Positions 1 through 8,997 of a stretch of 64,000 bases of DNA are shown here, one piece after another. The translations under genes and the position numbers were made by a program. How positions within the stretch are numbered: the first letter of the stretch is position 1; the number at the start of each line of letters is the position of its first letter. This DNA comes from Neorhizobium sp. NCHU2750. GTDB taxonomy: Bacteria; Pseudomonadota; Alphaproteobacteria; Rhizobiales; Rhizobiaceae. The notes beneath the pieces were generated by a model. It searched no databases. It was not told the origin of the DNA and worked only from the letters and a program-made list of their open reading frames with translations. Location: contig NZ_CP030827.1 of the NCBI RefSeq assembly GCF_003597675.1, positions 3,100,001-3,164,000 of the forward strand, in the 5' to 3' direction.

Positions 1-1586
1 TGGGTTCCCACATGCGCCCGCTGCTTGAGGATCATGTAGCCGAGCCACGGGGTGAAATAGACCGCGACGAACCATGACGTGACGAGCGCGATGCCGACGA
101 CGAAGAACAGCGAGCGTACATATTCACCGGCCGTCGAGGCCGCAAAACCGACCGGGATGAAGCCCGCGGTGGTGATCAGCGTGCCGGTCAGCATCGGGAA
201 GGCTGTCGATGAATAGGCAAAGCTCGCCGCTTCGAGCCGCGGCAGCCCCTCTTCGAGCTTCCGCTCCATCATCTCGACGACGATCATCGCATCGTCGACC
301 AGAAGACCGAGCGCGATAATCAAGGCGCCGAGCGAGATGCGCTGCAGCTCGATGCCCATGTAATACATGATGGCGAGCGTGGCTGAGAGGACGAGCGGAA
401 TGGCAATCGCGATGACGATGCCGGAACGCCAGCCAATCGAGATCAGCGACACGACCAGCACGATCACCAGCGCCTCCATCAAGGCCTGGGTGAACTCGCC
501 GACGGCTTCGGTGACGACTTCCGGCTGGTTGGAGACCTGGTGCACCTCGACCCCGACCGGCAATGTCTTTTCGAACTGCTGATAGGTCGCCTCGACCTGT
601 TTGCCGACATCGGTCACCTTGTAGCCATTGGCCATGACGACGCCGATCTCGACCGCATCCTCGCCGTTGAAGCGGAACTTGTTGTCGTAGGGATCCTCGA
701 GCCCGTCCTTGACGGTGGCGATATCGCCAAGGCGGAACACCTGGTCGCCCGACCGGATCCGCAATTCGCGCACGTCGGCCGAAGACTTTATCCCGCCCTC
801 GACGGAAATGCGCACCGAACGATCATGCGTCTCGACGCTGCCGGCCGCATCGACATCGTTTTGCCCTGACAGCGCATTCTGGATATCGGTGACCGTCAGC
901 CCCCGTTCGGCCAGCGCCTTGGAGGAAATGTCGATGAAGATCTTCTGCGCTTGGTCGCCAAGGATCGTCGCCTTTTCGACGCCGGGCGTGGCAAGCAGCA
1001 TGTCACGCGCCTGGATGGCGAACTGCTTCAGTTCCGGATAGGTATAGCCGTCACCGACGATCGCATGCAGCGTGATGAAAGTGTCGCCGAATTCGTCGTT
1101 GAAATAGGGACCCTGGAGACCGGAGGGGAGATCCTGCTTGATGTCGCCGACCTTCTTGCGCACCTGATAGAATGCATCCGCCACCTGCTGGGCATTGGTA
1201 TCGCCCTTGATCTGCAGCGTGGTGATCGACATGCCGGCGCGGGTATAGGACTTGATCCAGTCGAGATGCGGCGTTTCCTGCAGCTTGCGCTCGATCTTGT
1301 TGACCACCTGGTTCTGCATGTCCTCGATCGAGGCGCCCGGCCAGGAGGTCTGCACGACCATGACGCGGAAGGTAAAGTCCGGGTCTTCCTTCTGACCCAT
1401 GTTCATCACCCCGAGCGCGCCCATGATCAGGATCATGCCAAAGATGAAACGGCCGATGCTCGGATGCTGGATCGCCCAGCGCGACAGGTTGAATTTTTGA
1501 CGATCCGGCCCGCCGGCCCCGTGAGGCGCGTGAGGCAGCTGGGGATCATGACCCGCAGACGGCGTTGGGGTGTGAGACGACGACAT
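1..1586 (-). CDS. RND-family efflux pump inner-membrane subunit (partial, N-terminal ~528 residues)
   Basis: Probable proton-driven tripartite efflux pump of the AcrB/HAE family. The gene runs off the left edge, so only the first half is visible. The product has a short Pro/His/Gly-rich N-terminus, TM1 around residues 40-62 (GRFIFGMILIMGALGV), a large periplasmic loop, then TM segments from about residue 350. The segment GLLVDDAMIVVEMMERK in TM4 carries the adjacent Asp pair typical of the proton relay. The ATG at 1586 is the first codon in frame. The gene lies 47 bp behind the membrane fusion protein gene and is probably cotranscribed with it and the upstream TetR gene. Substrate cannot be told from sequence. 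Family call is secure; the C-terminal half is unseen. Confidence 0.93.
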   Translation of the reverse strand, partial: MSSSHTPTPSAGHDPQLPHAPHGAGGPDRQKFNLSRWAIQHPSIGRFIFGMILIMGALGVMNMGQKEDPDFTFRVMVVQTSWPGASIEDMQNQVVNKIERKLQETPHLDWIKSYTRAGMSITTLQIKGDTNAQQVADAFYQVRKKVGDIKQDLPSGLQGPYFNDEFGDTFITLHAIVGDGYTYPELKQFAIQARDMLLATPGVEKATILGDQAQKIFIDISSKALAERGLTVTDIQNALSGQNDVDAAGSVETHDRSVRISVEGGIKSSADVRELRIRSGDQVFRLGDIATVKDGLEDPYDNKFRFNGEDAVEIGVVMANGYKVTDVGKQVEATYQQFEKTLPVGVEVHQVSNQPEVVTEAVGEFTQALMEALVIVLVVSLISIGWRSGIVIAIAIPLVLSATLAIMYYMGIELQRISLGALIIALGLLVDDAMIVVEMMERKLEEGLPRLEAASFAYSSTAFPMLTGTLITTAGFIPVGFAASTAGEYVRSLFFVVGIALVTSWFVAVYFTPWLGYMILKQRAHVGT

Positions 1587-1633
1587 TGTCTTGGTCCTTC
1601 GATCAGAAGAAAACGGCCGAAGCCACACGGGGG

Positions 1634-2800
1634 TCAGTTGCCGGCGGATACGCCGACGGATGCGGCCGTCATGCTGTTGACGCTGCCGAAGCGCGAGGTA
1701 ACCGTTTCCGGTAGCCGCACCTTCATGTCGTCCTTCATGAACTGGGTGCCGGCCGAGACGACGAGGTCACCAGTCGAAAGCCCCTTGGAAATCCGGACAC
1801 CATCGTCGGAGAAATCGGCAATCGTCACCGACCGCGCATTGACCGTGCCCTTCTGGCGGTCGACCACCCAGACGATCGACTGCTCGCCCTTCTTGGCGAG
1901 TGCTGCAAGCGGCACTGAATAGGCCGGAGAGGAATTGTCGAGCGAAGCAGTGATCGTTGCCGTCATACCGAGCAGCACCCGGTCGTCATCCGGCAATGCG
2001 ACACGCACCGCGAATGTGCGCGATTGGCTGTCGGCGCTGCCGGCCACCTCACGCACCTTGCCGTCGAGCGCCAGATTGTCCGACGACCAGAAATTGGCTT
2101 TCACCGCCTTGCCGGGCTTGAACTGCGCCACATCCATCTCGGGCACGGCGACCAGCACTTCCTTGGAACCGTCGACCGCAACCGTCAGCACCGCCGAACC
2201 GCTTGCCACCACTTGGCCGACATCGGCGCTGACGGCGGTGACGATACCCGGCCTGTCGGCCTTCAGCTCGGTATAGGCGACCTGGTTCTTCGCCTGGTCG
2301 AGCGAGGCTTCCGCCGAATGCTGTGCCGCAATCGCCTGGTCGCGGGAGAGCGTTGCCTGGTCGAGATCGGCCTGCGAGGAAACGTTCTTGTCGCGCAGCG
2401 TCTGGGCACGCTTCAGCGCGATCTGGGTGATCTCGGCCTGCTTTTGCGCCGAGGCCAGATTGGCGTCGGCACTGTCGAGCGACAGCTTGTAGTCGGTCTC
2501 GTCGATCCTCGCCAGAACGTCGCCGGCCTTCACCCGGTCGCCGACATCGACGAGCCTTTCGGTGATCTTGCCGGAAACCCTGAAGCCGAGATTCATCTCG
2601 GTGCGCGCCTTGACCGAACCGGAATAGACGAGCTTGCGCCCTTCATCCGGTGGACCGATCTCGGCCACCTTCACGGGACGAACGACTTCGGGGGCCTCGG
2701 CCTTCTTCTCCTCCGAGCAGGCGGAAAGTGCGGCCAGCGCTGCGGCGACGAGCAGTCCCCTGGCGAAAACGGAAGAACGTCGATGAGAGGTAACGGTCAT
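1634..2800 (-). CDS. RND efflux periplasmic adaptor (membrane fusion protein), lipoprotein
   Basis: HlyD/AcrA-like adaptor, 388 residues, expected to link the inner-membrane RND pump to an outer-membrane channel. The ATG at 2800 is preferred over the upstream in-frame start because it puts a classic lipoprotein signal (LLVAAALAALSAC) at the N-terminus, with Cys about residue 28, and has GGAG upstream. The lipoyl/barrel-sandwich halves are recognisable (VRPVKVAEIG... VGDRVKAGDVLARID, and later ELKADRPGIVTAVSADVGQ), separated by an alpha-hairpin rich in Ala, Gln and Asp (about residues 95-165). It lies between the TetR gene (64 bp) and the pump gene (47 bp). An outer-membrane channel gene is not visible here and could be beyond the left edge or elsewhere. 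Confidence 0.93.
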   Translation of the reverse strand: MTVTSHRRSSVFARGLLVAAALAALSACSEEKKAEAPEVVRPVKVAEIGPPDEGRKLVYSGSVKARTEMNLGFRVSGKITERLVDVGDRVKAGDVLARIDETDYKLSLDSADANLASAQKQAEITQIALKRAQTLRDKNVSSQADLDQATLSRDQAIAAQHSAEASLDQAKNQVAYTELKADRPGIVTAVSADVGQVVASGSAVLTVAVDGSKEVLVAVPEMDVAQFKPGKAVKANFWSSDNLALDGKVREVAGSADSQSRTFAVRVALPDDDRVLLGMTATITASLDNSSPAYSVPLAALAKKGEQSIVWVVDRQKGTVNARSVTIADFSDDGVRISKGLSTGDLVVSAGTQFMKDDMKVRLPETVTSRFGSVNSMTAASVGVSAGN

Positions 2801-2864
2801 GGCCCCCACTCCGGTGGCGATTGATGATGGCGCCTGTCGGCACCGGCTATTCATTTCGAGAGTT

Positions 2865-3467
2865 CTACTTCAGCGCCCTCAGGGCGAAATCCACCAGATC
2901 GGCCGGCGTCGTGCGGCGGTTCTCGATCAGGCATTCGGCGATGATCTGCGGATGACAGAGCGTCACGACGCAATCACAGAGGCATTCGGCAGCAGCATCT
3001 GCATCTTGAGCGCGAAATTCGCCTGCGGCAATACCCTCGCGCACAAGCCCCGTGACGATCGCCCGCATCTGCATGATATGGTTTTCGATCACCGACCACT
3101 GTTCCTCAATCGCCACCACGACCATTTCGTGAACCTTGTTCTCATGCAGCAGCATTTCGACGGTGATCCGGTGCTGCCCGAGGAAATGATCCCGCAGCCG
3201 TTCATGGGCACTGACCGGCCGCGCTGCATTGGCAAGCGCGACATCCCGCGTCACTTCCAGCATACGGTTGCACAGCGCCTTGTGGATCTCCGCTTTGGAG
3301 GAGAAGAACCGGTAGATATTGGCCGGCGACATGCCGAGGTCTTTGGCGATGTCGGCAACATTGGTCTTTGAATATCCGTAATGCTTGAACAGGCGCTCGG
3401 CGGCATCGAGAATCCGCTGCACGTTCTCCTGCCTCACCATCTCCGCATGGGGGTCGCCGATGTCCAT
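2865..3467 (-). CDS. TetR-family transcriptional regulator of the RND operon
   Basis: A 200-residue TetR/AcrR protein. The N-terminal helix-turn-helix is clear (ILDAAERLFKHYGYSKTNV followed by DIAKDLGMSPANIYRFFSSK, about residues 18-57), and the C-terminal part is the usual variable ligand domain. It is the first gene of the operon with the adaptor and pump genes, so it probably represses its own transcription and that of the pump until a substrate binds. The start at 3467 has GAGG at a normal spacing; a second in-frame ATG at 3440 has a poor Shine-Dalgarno. A large perfect inverted repeat begins 6 bp upstream of the start and is the obvious operator candidate. Family call is firm; the inducing ligand is unknown. 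Confidence 0.93.
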   Translation of the reverse strand: MDIGDPHAEMVRQENVQRILDAAERLFKHYGYSKTNVADIAKDLGMSPANIYRFFSSKAEIHKALCNRMLEVTRDVALANAARPVSAHERLRDHFLGQHRITVEMLLHENKVHEMVVVAIEEQWSVIENHIMQMRAIVTGLVREGIAAGEFRAQDADAAAECLCDCVVTLCHPQIIAECLIENRRTTPADLVDFALRALK

Positions 3468-3472
3468 TAGGC

Positions 3473-3524
3473 CTCACGATTTACGACTGACGAATTTAAA
3501 TGTTCGTCAGTCGTAAATCGTGAG
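3473..3524. promoter_or_regulatory. Perfect 22-bp inverted repeat, candidate TetR operator
   Basis: Two perfectly complementary 22-bp arms (3473-3494 and 3503-3524) flank an 8-bp spacer (TTTAAATG). The core half-site is TTACGACTGACGAA. It begins 6 bp upstream of the tetR start codon and would overlap its ribosome-binding region. This fits an autorepressor operator, though such long arms could also form an mRNA hairpin. The repeat is directly seen; its function is inferred. Confidence 0.8.
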
Positions 3525-3649
3525 TTTCAGTTTGTCAACCTTGCCGCGCAATTTCACTTGTCGCTAATGTTCGCAACTGGCATTGAATTTGCTGCCGCGC
3601 CCTATATTTCTGGCAATCCGGCCGCATGAATGGGGCGACCGAGGGGGAC

Positions 3650-5596
3650 ATGTATGTAATGACCGAAAGTCCGGACGTTTCGCTGCTCGACCAGGAGCGT
3701 TATCGCCTGCTGGTGGATGCGATCTCGGACTATGCCATCTACATGCTTGACCCTGCGGGCCATGTGGCGAGCTGGAATGCCGGCGCACAGCGCTTCAAGG
3801 GCTATGAGGCCGCCGAAATCCTCGGCCACCACTTCTCCCGCTTCTATACCAACGAGGACCGCCTCGCCCGCCTTCCCGAACTGGCGCTCGAAACGGCGAC
3901 CACCGATGGCCGCTACGAAAGCGAAGGCTGGCGCGTGCGCAAGGATGGAACCCGTTTCTGGGCCCATGCGATCATCGATCCGATCTGGGACCGCAATGGC
4001 CATCTTCTCGGTTTCGCCAAGGTCACCCGCGATCTGACGGAGAGAAAGAAGGCGGAGGCGGAACTGCGCCTCAGCGAGGAAAAGTTCCAGCTCCTCGTCA
4101 ACGGCGTCAGCGACTATGCCCTCTATATGCTCGATCCCGAAGGCCATGTAAGCAATTGGAATGCCGGCGCCGCCCGCATCAAGGGATATACCGCCGACGA
4201 GGCGATCGGCAGGCATTTCTCGCACTTCTATACCGAGGAAGACCGCAGGAAGGGCGAGCCGGAACGCAATCTCGACATCGCCCGCCGCACCGGCAGGGTC
4301 GAACGCGAGGGGCTTCGGCTGCGCAAGGACGGAACGACCTTCCTCGCCCATGTCGTCATCGACACCGTTCGCGACGAGACCGGCCAGGTGCTCGGCTTCG
4401 CCAAGATCACTCGCGACATCACCGAAAAGGTCGAGGCCCAGAAGGCGCTGACCAAGACCCGCGAGGATCTGTTCCAGGCGCAGAAGATGGAGGCGATCGG
4501 CCAGCTGACCGGCGGCATTGCCCACGACTTCAACAACCTGTTGATGGCGATCATGGGCAGCCTCGAAATCCTGCGCAAGCGCATGCCGGATGACCCCTCG
4601 CTTCTGCCCCTGATCGACAATGCCATGCAGGGTGCCGAACGTGGTGCTGCGCTGACCCAGCGCATGCTGGCCTTCTCGCGCCGCCAGGAACTCAACATGA
4701 CGCCGGTCGACGTGCCGGCGTTGGTTGCCGGCATGAAGGACTTCCTCGAACGCTCTCTGCGCTCGACGATGCGCATCGAGACCGAGTTCTCCCCGGCGCT
4801 GAAAAGCGTGCTGACCGACAGCGTGCAACTGGAAACCGCGCTCCTCAATCTGGTCGTCAATGCCCGCGATGCGATGAACGAGCAGGGGACCGTCACGATC
4901 GGCGCCCTTCCCCATCATGTGCCCGACGACAGTGGAAAACTGCGCAGCGGAGACTATCTGCGTATCTTCGTGCGTGACACCGGCGAGGGCATGGACCCGG
5001 AAACGGTGACGCTTGCCACGACCCCGTTCTTCACCACCAAAGGGGTCGGCAAGGGAACAGGACTGGGACTGTCCATGGTGCAGGGACTGACGGAACAGTC
5101 GGGCGGTATGATCGCCATCGAAAGCGTCAGGGGCCAGGGCACCACCGTGTCGCTCTACCTGCCCACGATCGACAAAACAGATTGCCCCAAGGAGAAGGCT
5201 GTGGCGACAGGCAACAGCGAAAAGATCGGCGACCGACCTCTGACCGTGCTTGCGGTCGATGACGACGCCCTGGTTCTGATGAACACGACCCTGATGCTGG
5301 AGGATCTCGGCCATCAGGTGATCGAGGCCTATAGCGGCCAGGAAGCGCTGTCCGCCATGCGGCGCGACGACGTGCGCATCGATCTCGTCATCACCGACCA
5401 TTCCATGCCGCGCATGACCGGTGCGGAACTGGCAGCCGAAATCGCCGTGGAGTGGCCGGGCCTGCCCGTCGTGCTGGCGACCGGTTATGCCGAGCTTCCC
5501 GAAGGCAGCGGCAACCACTTGCCCCGTCTGCCAAAACCCTTCTCGCAACAGCAGTTGAGCGAAATGATCGGCACGGTGACCGGCACTGCCGGATGA
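3650..5596 (+). CDS. Tandem-PAS hybrid sensor histidine kinase with receiver domain
   Basis: Cytosolic sensor, about 648 residues, with no membrane segment. Order: PAS1 (about residues 15-130), PAS2 (about 140-260), HisKA with the phospho-acceptor His in GGIAHDFNNLL, HATPase_c (NARDAM; GTGLGLSMV), and a C-terminal receiver with Asp in LVITDHSMPRMTG. The two PAS domains are close copies (SDYAIYMLDPAGHVASWNAGAQ versus SDYALYMLDPEGHVSNWNAG), which suggests a tandem duplication. The motif WNAGAxRxKGY is typical of a rhizobial cytosolic PAS family. The start at 3650 has GAGGGGG just upstream; an alternative ATG at 3626 lacks it. No cognate regulator lies next to it, and the signal is unknown. Confidence 0.92.
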   Translation: MYVMTESPDVSLLDQERYRLLVDAISDYAIYMLDPAGHVASWNAGAQRFKGYEAAEILGHHFSRFYTNEDRLARLPELALETATTDGRYESEGWRVRKDGTRFWAHAIIDPIWDRNGHLLGFAKVTRDLTERKKAEAELRLSEEKFQLLVNGVSDYALYMLDPEGHVSNWNAGAARIKGYTADEAIGRHFSHFYTEEDRRKGEPERNLDIARRTGRVEREGLRLRKDGTTFLAHVVIDTVRDETGQVLGFAKITRDITEKVEAQKALTKTREDLFQAQKMEAIGQLTGGIAHDFNNLLMAIMGSLEILRKRMPDDPSLLPLIDNAMQGAERGAALTQRMLAFSRRQELNMTPVDVPALVAGMKDFLERSLRSTMRIETEFSPALKSVLTDSVQLETALLNLVVNARDAMNEQGTVTIGALPHHVPDDSGKLRSGDYLRIFVRDTGEGMDPETVTLATTPFFTTKGVGKGTGLGLSMVQGLTEQSGGMIAIESVRGQGTTVSLYLPTIDKTDCPKEKAVATGNSEKIGDRPLTVLAVDDDALVLMNTTLMLEDLGHQVIEAYSGQEALSAMRRDDVRIDLVITDHSMPRMTGAELAAEIAVEWPGLPVVLATGYAELPEGSGNHLPRLPKPFSQQQLSEMIGTVTGTAG

Positions 5597-5669
5597 TAGC
5601 CGGCGCATCCGTCTTCTGAACCAATTTGAAAGGCCCGCGTTGTTCTCCGCCAGAAGAGGAGAACTGGAC

Positions 5670-5963
5670 ATGGTCTTCAAGCATCAGCAGTTTTACGAGA
5701 CGCCGCCGGAAATCGAGGTCGAATTTCCGCCCCATGCCGTGCTGGAAGGATTGGTTTCCGATGCGCTCGCTTCCGCCGGCGGCATCGACGCGAGCGATGT
5801 GACGGTAACCGCGACAGGCTCGATCATCACGCTTGCCGGCGCTGTCCAGCGCCAGGAAGAGATCCCCCGCGCCACCGAGGTGGCGAAGGGCATCGCCGGC
5901 GTCGGCGAGGTGCGAAACGAGATCAAGGTCACCGGAACGGAACAGTCGCGAAGAGCGATCTGA
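5670..5963 (+). CDS. BON-domain protein
   Basis: A 97-residue protein made almost entirely of one BON domain (VLEGLVSDALASAGGIDASDVTVTA, then SIITLAGAVQRQEEIPRATEVAKGIAGVGEVRNEIKV). BON domains are proposed to bind lipids or membranes and are common in osmotic-stress proteins such as OsmY. No signal peptide is visible, so it may be cytosolic. The ATG at 5670 follows AGAGGAGAACTGGAC, a good ribosome-binding site, and is preferred over a TTG at 5640. About 30 bp upstream there is a near match to the EcfG promoter (TGAAC-N16-CGTT, 5617-5641, one mismatch), so stress control is possible but unproven. Confidence 0.85.
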   Translation: MVFKHQQFYETPPEIEVEFPPHAVLEGLVSDALASAGGIDASDVTVTATGSIITLAGAVQRQEEIPRATEVAKGIAGVGEVRNEIKVTGTEQSRRAI

Positions 5964-6009
5964 GAGCCGCGGAAAGGCCTTCGGCGGCTAGCCGCAGGGT
6001 AAAGGCTCA

Positions 6010-6036
6010 GCGGGCCGGCAACCGGCCCGCGGCTTT
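6010..6036. terminator. Strong hairpin between convergent genes
   Basis: GCGGGCCGG (6010-6018), a 3-nt loop, then CCGGCCCGC (6022-6030), followed by GGCTTTTC. A 9-bp perfect GC-rich stem with a short T stretch on the plus strand sits between the convergent BON and SDR genes and may terminate both. Confidence 0.75.
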
Positions 6037-6042
6037 TCAGGC

Positions 6043-6942
6043 TCAGGCAGCTATTGCCCGGTAATCCATGGCGTCGAGATCTTCGAGCAGGCTCGGACCC
6101 GTCGGCTGCCAGCCGAGGATTTCGCGCGTCCTGGCGCTGGACGCCGGCATATCGAGCCCGGCAAACATGGCCATCCAGCCGAAATGCTCACCGGCCTTTT
6201 CCGCCGGGATGGAGGCGACGGGCAGGTTCAAACCGCGGCCGAGCGCTTCGGCGATGAGCTTCACCGGAACACCTTCCTCGCCGACCGCATGATAGCGTGC
6301 ACCCGCCTCCGCCCGCTCGATCGCCAGCCGGTAAAGCCGGGCGACATCGACGACATGGCCTGCCGGATAGCGGTTTGAACCGTCGCCGAAATAGCCCGAG
6401 ACACCCTTGGCGCGGGCGATCTCGACGAGCGGCGTGATCAGCCCCTGCTTAACCGGATCATGCACCTGCGGCAGGCGCACCACAGACAGATTGATGCCCG
6501 CGTCGAGCAGCGCATTGCCGGCGATTTCGGAGGCGACGCGCGGATTGGGATGGTCGAGATTGCAGACATCTTCGACCGCCGGCTGGCCATGCTCGGCAAT
6601 GCCGAGGCCGGTGCCCGAGGTGATGATGATCGGCCGGTTGGAACCCTTGAGCGCTTCGCCCATCGCCGCGATTACCCGCGTGTCCTTGGCGCAGTTTTCA
6701 ACAAAACGCGAAAAATCGTGGTCGAATGCGGTATGGATGACGGCGTCAGCCTTCTCCGCCCCGCGGCGCAGGCTCTCGGGCTCCTCCAGCGTGCCGCGAT
6801 GCACTTCGACACCGGCGGCTTCGAGCGCCTTCGCACCGGCGTCTGAACGGGTCATGCCGATGACCTGATGTCCCGCGCCGATAAGTTCCGGCACGATCCT
6901 GGAGCCGATAAAGCCGGTCGCGCCGGTCAGAAAGATGCGCAT
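6043..6942 (-). CDS. NAD(P)-dependent SDR / sugar-epimerase-like oxidoreductase
   Basis: Extended short-chain dehydrogenase of the NAD-dependent epimerase type, 299 residues. It opens with the Rossmann motif MRIFLTGATGFIGSRIV (GxxGxxG) and has IITSGTG in the position of the catalytic Ser strand. No clear YxxxK catalytic pair is apparent, so it may be an atypical (NmrA/YwnB-like) member. The ATG at 6942 starts exactly at the Rossmann strand and has CAGGAGA upstream; the longer frame adds an unrelated tail. It is transcribed divergently from a MmyB-type regulator, which is the likely controller. Substrate unknown. Confidence 0.85.
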   Translation of the reverse strand: MRIFLTGATGFIGSRIVPELIGAGHQVIGMTRSDAGAKALEAAGVEVHRGTLEEPESLRRGAEKADAVIHTAFDHDFSRFVENCAKDTRVIAAMGEALKGSNRPIIITSGTGLGIAEHGQPAVEDVCNLDHPNPRVASEIAGNALLDAGINLSVVRLPQVHDPVKQGLITPLVEIARAKGVSGYFGDGSNRYPAGHVVDVARLYRLAIERAEAGARYHAVGEEGVPVKLIAEALGRGLNLPVASIPAEKAGEHFGWMAMFAGLDMPASSARTREILGWQPTGPSLLEDLDAMDYRAIAA

Positions 6943-7011
6943 GTCATGTCTCCTGGTTGAAAGAGAACCCCTTATTGCGCTAGTCTTCATGCTGTTAAAG
7001 TAGTGACTTTA

Positions 7012-7034
7012 TCCTATTATAATGACCAATAGGA
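7012..7034. promoter_or_regulatory. Inverted repeat in divergent promoter region, candidate operator
   Basis: TCCTATT (7012-7018), a 9-bp spacer, then AATAGGA (7028-7034). A TATAAT hexamer lies inside (7018-7023), placing the palindrome over a probable promoter of the regulator at 7063 and close to that of the divergent SDR gene. The position suits the MmyB-type regulator's own operator. Confidence 0.6.
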
Positions 7035-7062
7035 CAATCCGTACGGGATCGGAAGCCAGATC

Positions 7063-7887
7063 ATGACTGCTGACAACAATGCATTGGGTGTTTTTCTGCG
7101 CGATCGCCGCGCCCGTCTCGATCCGGCAAATTTCGGCCTCGCCGGCCGCCGCCGCACGCCCGGTCTTCGCCGTGAGGAAGTCGCCCAGCGTGCCAATATC
7201 AGCCCCACCTGGTACACCTGGCTGGAACAGGGCCGCGGCGGCGCCCCCTCTGCCGATGTCTTGAACCGCATCGCCTCCGGCCTGATGCTGACCGAGCCGG
7301 AACGCGAGCATCTCTTCATGCTCGGCCTCGGCCGTCCGCCGGAAGTTCGCTACCGGGCCGTCGAAGGGGTCAGCCCGCGCCTTCAGCGGCTGATCGATCT
7401 GCTGGAGACGAGCCCTGCCCTGATCAGGACCGCCGCCTGGGACATTCTGGCCTGGAACAAGGCCGCAACCGTCGTCATGACCGACTATAGCCAGCTTGTA
7501 CCGACCGAGCGCAACGTGCTGCGCATGCTGTTCCTCAGGCCGGGTGTGAAGGAGCACCAGCATGATTGGGAGGCCATGGCCCGCTTCGTCGTCGCCGCCT
7601 TTCGCGCCGATGCCGCACGCGCCGGCGCCATATCGGAAATTGCCGACCTGGTCGACGAATTGTGCCGCAAGAGCGAAGAGTTCGAAAGGATCTGGCAGGA
7701 AAACGAATTGGCGACGATGGGCGAGGGCACCAAGCGGCTCAAGCATCCCATCCTGGGCGATATCGAGCTGGAATATTCCGGATTTGCAGTGGATGGCAGG
7801 CCGGATCTCAACATGGTCGTCTACAATCCCGTTGACGAGGCCGTGGCGAACCGTATCCGCGAACTCGTGCGGGAAAAATCCGCCTGA
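7063..7887 (+). CDS. XRE-family regulator with MmyB-like ligand domain
   Basis: A 274-residue regulator. The N-terminal helix-turn-helix includes the family hallmark GRRRTPGLRREEVAQRANISPTWYTWLEQG (residues about 27-57). It is followed by a MmyB-like PAS-fold domain (RTAAWDILAWNKAA ... FLRPGVKEHQHDWEAMARFVVAAFRADAAR) that in relatives binds fatty acids. The gene is divergent from the SDR/epimerase gene at 6043-6942. Regulators of this family very commonly control a divergently transcribed oxidoreductase, so that is the likely target. It ends 27 bp from the convergent AraC gene. Confidence 0.92.
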   Translation: MTADNNALGVFLRDRRARLDPANFGLAGRRRTPGLRREEVAQRANISPTWYTWLEQGRGGAPSADVLNRIASGLMLTEPEREHLFMLGLGRPPEVRYRAVEGVSPRLQRLIDLLETSPALIRTAAWDILAWNKAATVVMTDYSQLVPTERNVLRMLFLRPGVKEHQHDWEAMARFVVAAFRADAARAGAISEIADLVDELCRKSEEFERIWQENELATMGEGTKRLKHPILGDIELEYSGFAVDGRPDLNMVVYNPVDEAVANRIRELVREKSA

Positions 7888-7914
7888 CCTCCATTCGGCC
7901 TCTTCCGCAACCTG

Positions 7915-8856
7915 TCAGGCGGCGCCTTGCAGCATCACGGCTGCAGCAGCATCGCCGCTATCCTCGTCCCCGAGCTGCGAGCCGACGCGTCTCGCATCGC
8001 GCTTCGGTGCCTCGCCGAACATCCGTGAATATTCCCGGCTGAACTGCGACGGGCTTTCATACCCGACCTGAAAGGCCGCCGCCTCGACATTCAGCCCCTG
8101 CGACGCCAACAGTCGGCGGGCTTCGAGAAGCCGCAGCTGCTTCTGGTACTGCAGCGGCGAAAGCAATGTCAGCGCCTTGAAATGCCGGTGGAAGGCGGAC
8201 GGGCTGAGCTGGGCAACCGCCGCCAGTTCATCGACCCGGATCGGTTCGGCAAACCGTTCACGCAGCACCCGCACAGCCTCAAGCACCCGCTGCGGCTGGT
8301 TGTTGACCAGCGCCATGCGGGCAATATCGGCGCCATGAGGCCCGGTCAGCAGCCAGTAGCAGATCTCCCGCATGATCACCGGATAGAGCGTCGGAATGGC
8401 GTTCGGCATGTCGAACAGCCGCACCAGCCGCAAGGCGCAATCGGCGATCGGACCTTGGAAATTGGTGACGAAAACGCCGCGGCACGGTTCGCTCCTTGGC
8501 TTCGGCGGATCAGCAAGTTCCGCCGCCACGCTGCGCATGATGGCAAGGTCGAGCTCGAACATGAGAACAAGGCAGGGATGATCCGGGCTTGCCTCGACCA
8601 CCCGGCCGACAGACGGCGCTTCGACACCGATGACGAGAGCCTCGCCCGCCTTGTACTCGAAGCGATTGCCGCCGAAATTCGCCCATTTCGCGCCCTGCAC
8701 CACGATGCACATGGATGGCTGGGACATCCGGTGCGCCGGCGGTTTCGGATAGTCCGACCGGAGGATCGCCACGGTGTTGATCGGCGTGAAATAGATGTTT
8801 TCGCCCGGCTTGCGATCCGTGTAACGCCGGATTTCCGCGATCAGTTCGTCCATCAT
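7915..8856 (-). CDS. AraC-family transcriptional regulator
   Basis: A 313-residue AraC regulator with an AraC_N cupin-like N-terminal domain (SMCIVVQGAKWANFGGNRFEYKAGEALVIG) and two C-terminal helix-turn-helix units (VDELAAVAQLSPSAFHRHFKALT; VEAAAFQVGYESPSQFSREYSRMFG). ATG 8856 is chosen because GGAG sits 8 nt upstream; an upstream GTG at 8865 would overlap that site. It is divergent from an SDR gene at 8998, the probable target. AraC_N regulators next to an SDR or alcohol dehydrogenase gene are a common arrangement. Effector unknown. Confidence 0.92.
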   Translation of the reverse strand: MMDELIAEIRRYTDRKPGENIYFTPINTVAILRSDYPKPPAHRMSQPSMCIVVQGAKWANFGGNRFEYKAGEALVIGVEAPSVGRVVEASPDHPCLVLMFELDLAIMRSVAAELADPPKPRSEPCRGVFVTNFQGPIADCALRLVRLFDMPNAIPTLYPVIMREICYWLLTGPHGADIARMALVNNQPQRVLEAVRVLRERFAEPIRVDELAAVAQLSPSAFHRHFKALTLLSPLQYQKQLRLLEARRLLASQGLNVEAAAFQVGYESPSQFSREYSRMFGEAPKRDARRVGSQLGDEDSGDAAAAVMLQGAA

Positions 8857-8997
8857 CGGCAGCACTCCGAGCCTGTCTTGCTGGCGAGGACATTACATTG
8901 GAAAGCAGGAATAGGCAAGAATTGACCGCCTTTCGGCATTCAGCACAAGGGTCTGCGGCCCCTATACTGAGCCGAACTCGATCACAGGAGCCCAGCC

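Noticed and set aside
3602..5680. A 692-codon open frame on the minus strand opposite the hybrid kinase
   Set aside because: The plus strand encodes clear PAS, HisKA, ATPase and receiver domains. The minus frame has the His/Gly/Arg-rich make-up typical of antisense reading in GC-rich genes.
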